In this document: piece by piece, positions 6,927-8,697 of the stretch
Numbering within the stretch: position 1 is the first letter of the stretch
How the letters are laid out: each line of letters starts with the position of its first letter
The notes under the pieces: model-generated
Told to the model about the DNA's origin: nothing
The model's database searches: none
The model's input: the letters and a program-made list of their open reading frames with translations, nothing else
Translations under genes and position numbers: made by a program
DNA from: Lachnospiraceae bacterium
GTDB taxonomy: Bacteria > Bacillota_A > Clostridia > Lachnospirales > Lachnospiraceae
DNA: 8,697 nucleotides
Direction: 5' to 3'
Assembly: GCA_017652545.1 (NCBI GenBank)
Contig: JAGCAV010000539.1
Span: forward strand, 1-8,697

Positions 6927-6935
6927 AAGGAGGTG
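6927..6935 (+). promoter_or_regulatory. Perfect Shine-Dalgarno deciding the small-protein start
   Basis: AAGGAGGTG is a full nine-base complement to the 16S rRNA 3' end. Its GGAGG core ends six bases before the ATG at 6940. It sets the start there rather than at the in-frame TTG at 6904, and it is the strongest translation signal in the window. Confidence 0.85.
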
Positions 6936-6939
6936 TGAA

Positions 6940-7137
6940 ATGAGACTGACAAAGCTTGAAAGAAAAGCTGCCGCTGCGGTGCTGGTCATGACAGCGACAG
7001 TTGTCGTTTCCGGCGTCAGACTTCTTAAGAAGCACAGCCGGTATATGGCTCAGAAAGCGGCTGCCTTCTTCAGGGATGAGAAGGATGAGGAAGCCGATCA
7101 GGAGAGCGGACCGGAGAATGAAGAAAATCTGAAATAA
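6940..7137 (+). CDS. Small single-span membrane protein, 65 residues
   Basis: The product has a short basic N-terminus (MRLTKLERK), one hydrophobic segment at about residues 10-29 rich in Ala and Val, a basic patch (RLLKKHSR, 27-34) and a highly acidic tail (46-63, mostly Asp and Glu). The charge pattern suggests a single-pass inner-membrane protein. Its orientation cannot be settled, because basic residues flank the segment on both sides. I see no cleavable signal site and no known domain. The start is fixed by the perfect Shine-Dalgarno at 6927-6935. It lies between the SEC-C gene and the DUF1576 gene in the same direction. I do not recognise the family, but codon pattern, ribosome site and protein character make it a likely real gene. 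Confidence 0.7.
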   Translation: MRLTKLERKAAAAVLVMTATVVVSGVRLLKKHSRYMAQKAAAFFRDEKDEEADQESGPENEENLK

Positions 7138-7142
7138 GGAAT

Positions 7143-7165
7143 GGCTTCTGCTTGAGGCGGAAGCC
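7143..7165 (+). other. Hairpin after the small-protein gene
   Basis: GGCTTCTGC (7143-7151) pairs with GCGGAAGCC (7157-7165) around a five-base loop, giving nine pairs including one G-U. It lies five bases after the small-protein stop. No U-tract follows, so intrinsic termination is doubtful; it may protect a 3' end or cause pausing. The rest of the 132-base gap to the next gene shows no convincing promoter. Confidence 0.45.
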
Positions 7166-7269
7166 GGATGAAAGGCACAGGCATAACAGGTCCGATCTTT
7201 GCGGAACACAGGTACATGTCTGTGCCGTTTGATTAACTGCAGGTATGGACGAAGGAGTGATCAACCAGT

Positions 7270-8634
7270 ATGGAAATGAAAAAAACAAAAGAGGATCTGA
7301 ACAGCCGCATGATCCTGCTGATCCTGACTCTGTTTTCGGCGGCCTTTATCATTGCCGCATTCATCGCCCGCGACAGGGGGGAAATGATCTCCGGTCTCAT
7401 TCGGATCAGCACCAGTCCCTCCCAGTTCACCATGGATTACTTCAAGCTTGGCGGCCTGAGCGCTTCGTTCCTGAACACGGGCCTGACAGGTCTTGCATGC
7501 TGCTGCCTGCTTTTTTTTACAAGGGCAAAATGCACAGGACTTACAGTGGCGGCCTACTGGCTGACCACCGGATTCGCAACGTTCGGCATGACCCTGCTGA
7601 CGATCTGGCCTTTCTTCCTGGGCGTGTTCATCTATTCCAGGATCAAAAAGAAGTCATTCGGCAGTGTGGCCAACCTTGCCATGTTTTCCACTGCACTGGC
7701 ACCTTTTGCCGGAGAACTGATGTTTCGTTATCCGGGGCTGCAGGCGCGCGGCTTTTCTTTCTGGGGGCTGGTCGGTGCGATCCTGCTCGGTATCGTCGTC
7801 GGATGTGTCATGCCGGCCCTGTGCGCTCATTCACCGGCCTTTCACAAGGGCTATGACCTGTACAGTGCCGGACCTGCAGCCGGGTTTCTGGCATTTCTGA
7901 TCTGCTGTATCCTGTACCGGTCTCCGGGTATTGAACTGCCTGTGAACACAGATCTGGGAGAGGGTGAGCGCCTTTTCGTCAATCTGTTTTTCATCCTCAT
8001 CTTCCTGCTGTGTCTGGCGGCAGCCTGGCTGACGGATCATGACTGTTTCAGGAACTACCGGGCATTGTGGAAAAGCAGCGGGTACAAAACAGACTATACC
8101 GATGCTTTCGGCATGAGCACAACGCTTGTCAATATGGGCCTTTACGGGCTGTTCATTCTGCTCTACTACAATGTGGTTCACGGTTTTGCCCTGGTAAACG
8201 GTTCTCTTGTGGTGAGCAGCGCCAGATTTACCGGCGCCACGATGGGGGCCATCATGTGCATGTTTGCCTTCAACTGCCAGGGAGCACAGCCAAGGACCGT
8301 GTTCCCGGTTATGGTCGGATATGCGCTTGCCTCACTGCTGCCGCTCCTGGCCACGGCTTCAGGCATGGTCTCTTCCCAGAACTGGACCCTTACGACCCAG
8401 GCGGTCCTGGTGGGCCTGTGCTTTGCCAGCGGCCTCGCACCGGTATCGGGCAGATTCGGGTTTGGCGCGGGTGTGATCGGCGGCGCATTACATGCTTTCC
8501 TGGTCATGAGCGTCCCGCTGCTGCACGGAGGCTTCTGCCTGTACAACGGCGGATTTACAGCCGGGATCGTCTGTTTCCTGCTGGTTCCTGTCCTGGAAGA
8601 CTTTACGGGTGCGGAAAAAAGAGAACGGCGATGA
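7270..8634 (+). CDS. DUF1576-type polytopic membrane protein with two related halves
   Basis: This protein of 454 residues has roughly ten to twelve hydrophobic spans through its length and a charged C-terminal tail. The pattern matches the DUF1576 family of uncharacterised Firmicute membrane proteins. Two halves resemble each other. LGGLSASFLNTGLTGL (60-75) parallels FGMSTTLVNMGLYGLF (280-295). FSTALAPFAG (139-148) parallels FASGLAPVSG (385-394). LYSAGPAAGF (198-206 region) parallels LYNGGFTAGI (424-433). Inverted or tandem two-fold architecture is common in transporters and channels, so a transport role is plausible but unproven. The ATG at 7270 is the first start after an in-frame TGA at 7258. 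AAGGAG at 7252-7257 lies 12 bases before it, a rather long spacing. No partner gene is evident. Confidence 0.82.
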   Translation: MEMKKTKEDLNSRMILLILTLFSAAFIIAAFIARDRGEMISGLIRISTSPSQFTMDYFKLGGLSASFLNTGLTGLACCCLLFFTRAKCTGLTVAAYWLTTGFATFGMTLLTIWPFFLGVFIYSRIKKKSFGSVANLAMFSTALAPFAGELMFRYPGLQARGFSFWGLVGAILLGIVVGCVMPALCAHSPAFHKGYDLYSAGPAAGFLAFLICCILYRSPGIELPVNTDLGEGERLFVNLFFILIFLLCLAAAWLTDHDCFRNYRALWKSSGYKTDYTDAFGMSTTLVNMGLYGLFILLYYNVVHGFALVNGSLVVSSARFTGATMGAIMCMFAFNCQGAQPRTVFPVMVGYALASLLPLLATASGMVSSQNWTLTTQAVLVGLCFASGLAPVSGRFGFGAGVIGGALHAFLVMSVPLLHGGFCLYNGGFTAGIVCFLLVPVLEDFTGAEKRERR

Positions 8635-8647
8635 CGGCAGGGACAGG

Positions 8648-8669
8648 GTGCGGGCCGGAAGGCCTGCAC
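8648..8669 (+). terminator. GC-rich hairpin after the DUF1576 gene (terminator-like, no U-tract)
   Basis: Bases 8648-8656 pair with 8661-8669, nine pairs including one G-U, closed by a GGAA loop of the GNRA type. It begins 14 bases after the stop codon. No run of U follows (the next bases are GATAAAAGG), so it may stabilise the 3' end or need Rho to terminate. The last 28 bases of the window hold no visible gene start. Confidence 0.4.
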
Positions 8670-8697
8670 GATAAAAGGTGACAAACAGCAAAAAACA

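Noticed and set aside
7245..7856. Open frame beginning with ATG at 7245, out of frame with the DUF1576 gene
   Set aside because: Its translation is rich in Arg, His and Pro without hydrophobic pattern, and it lies entirely over a convincing membrane-protein gene.
8631..8681. A 16-codon frame starting with ATGA overlap at the end of the DUF1576 gene
   Set aside because: It is too short and overlaps the terminal hairpin. Its composition (Gly, Thr, Cys) looks incidental, and there is no independent ribosome site.
8673..8681. AAAAGGTGA near the window end as a ribosome site for a following gene
   Set aside because: No start codon appears in the 16 remaining bases at a usable spacing.

Overview
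The window looks like a chromosomal segment of a mid-to-high-GC (about mid-50s % by eye) Gram-positive Clostridia, most likely a Lachnospiraceae-type gut bacterium. I base this on the clade-typical PurA variant, the strong AAGGAGG ribosome binding sites, and the presence of DUF6077-like and DUF1576-like membrane proteins. All supported genes lie on the + strand. I see no tRNA, rRNA, CRISPR, phage or transposase feature, and no gene-free stretch longer than about 155 bases.

Layout: (1) 1-495, the 3' end of a TPR-type protein gene cut by the window edge. (2) 567-2003 purB and 2158-3432 purA, which together carry out AMP synthesis: PurA makes adenylosuccinate from IMP and PurB cleaves it to AMP; PurB also cleaves SAICAR. 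(3) 3429-6195, a polytopic membrane protein of probable DUF6077/GT-C type, overlapping the purA stop by ATGA. It is split into two reading frames (3429-4475 and 4480-6195) at a run of five Gs, and its C-terminus is fused through a Glu-rich linker to a metallo-beta-lactamase-fold domain with an intact HxHxDH motif. (4) 6313-6846, a SEC-C zinc-motif protein. (5) 6940-7137, a 65-residue single-span membrane protein. (6) 7270-8634, a DUF1576-type polytopic membrane protein built from two related halves.

The most distinctive non-coding signal is a degenerate 7-bp tandem repeat (consensus RAGWGTK) in three of the intergenic gaps: before purB, between purB and purA, and after the MBL fusion gene. 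In the purB-purA gap it runs in one orientation for 73 bp with no C on the + strand. It then reappears in the opposite orientation, so the transcript could fold into a long hairpin just upstream of purA. The second notable feature is the split membrane-protein/MBL fusion gene. The junction could be a one-base G insertion (mutation or sequencing error), a +1 recoding site at GGG-UGA, or two translationally coupled genes; the sequence alone does not decide.

The purA to membrane-protein overlap makes those genes one transcription unit. The downstream SEC-C, small-protein and DUF1576 genes follow in the same direction with gaps of about 90-130 bases. They may be read through or have their own promoters; one plausible promoter lies at 6227-6255. 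No link in function between the purine genes and the downstream membrane genes is evident beyond co-orientation.
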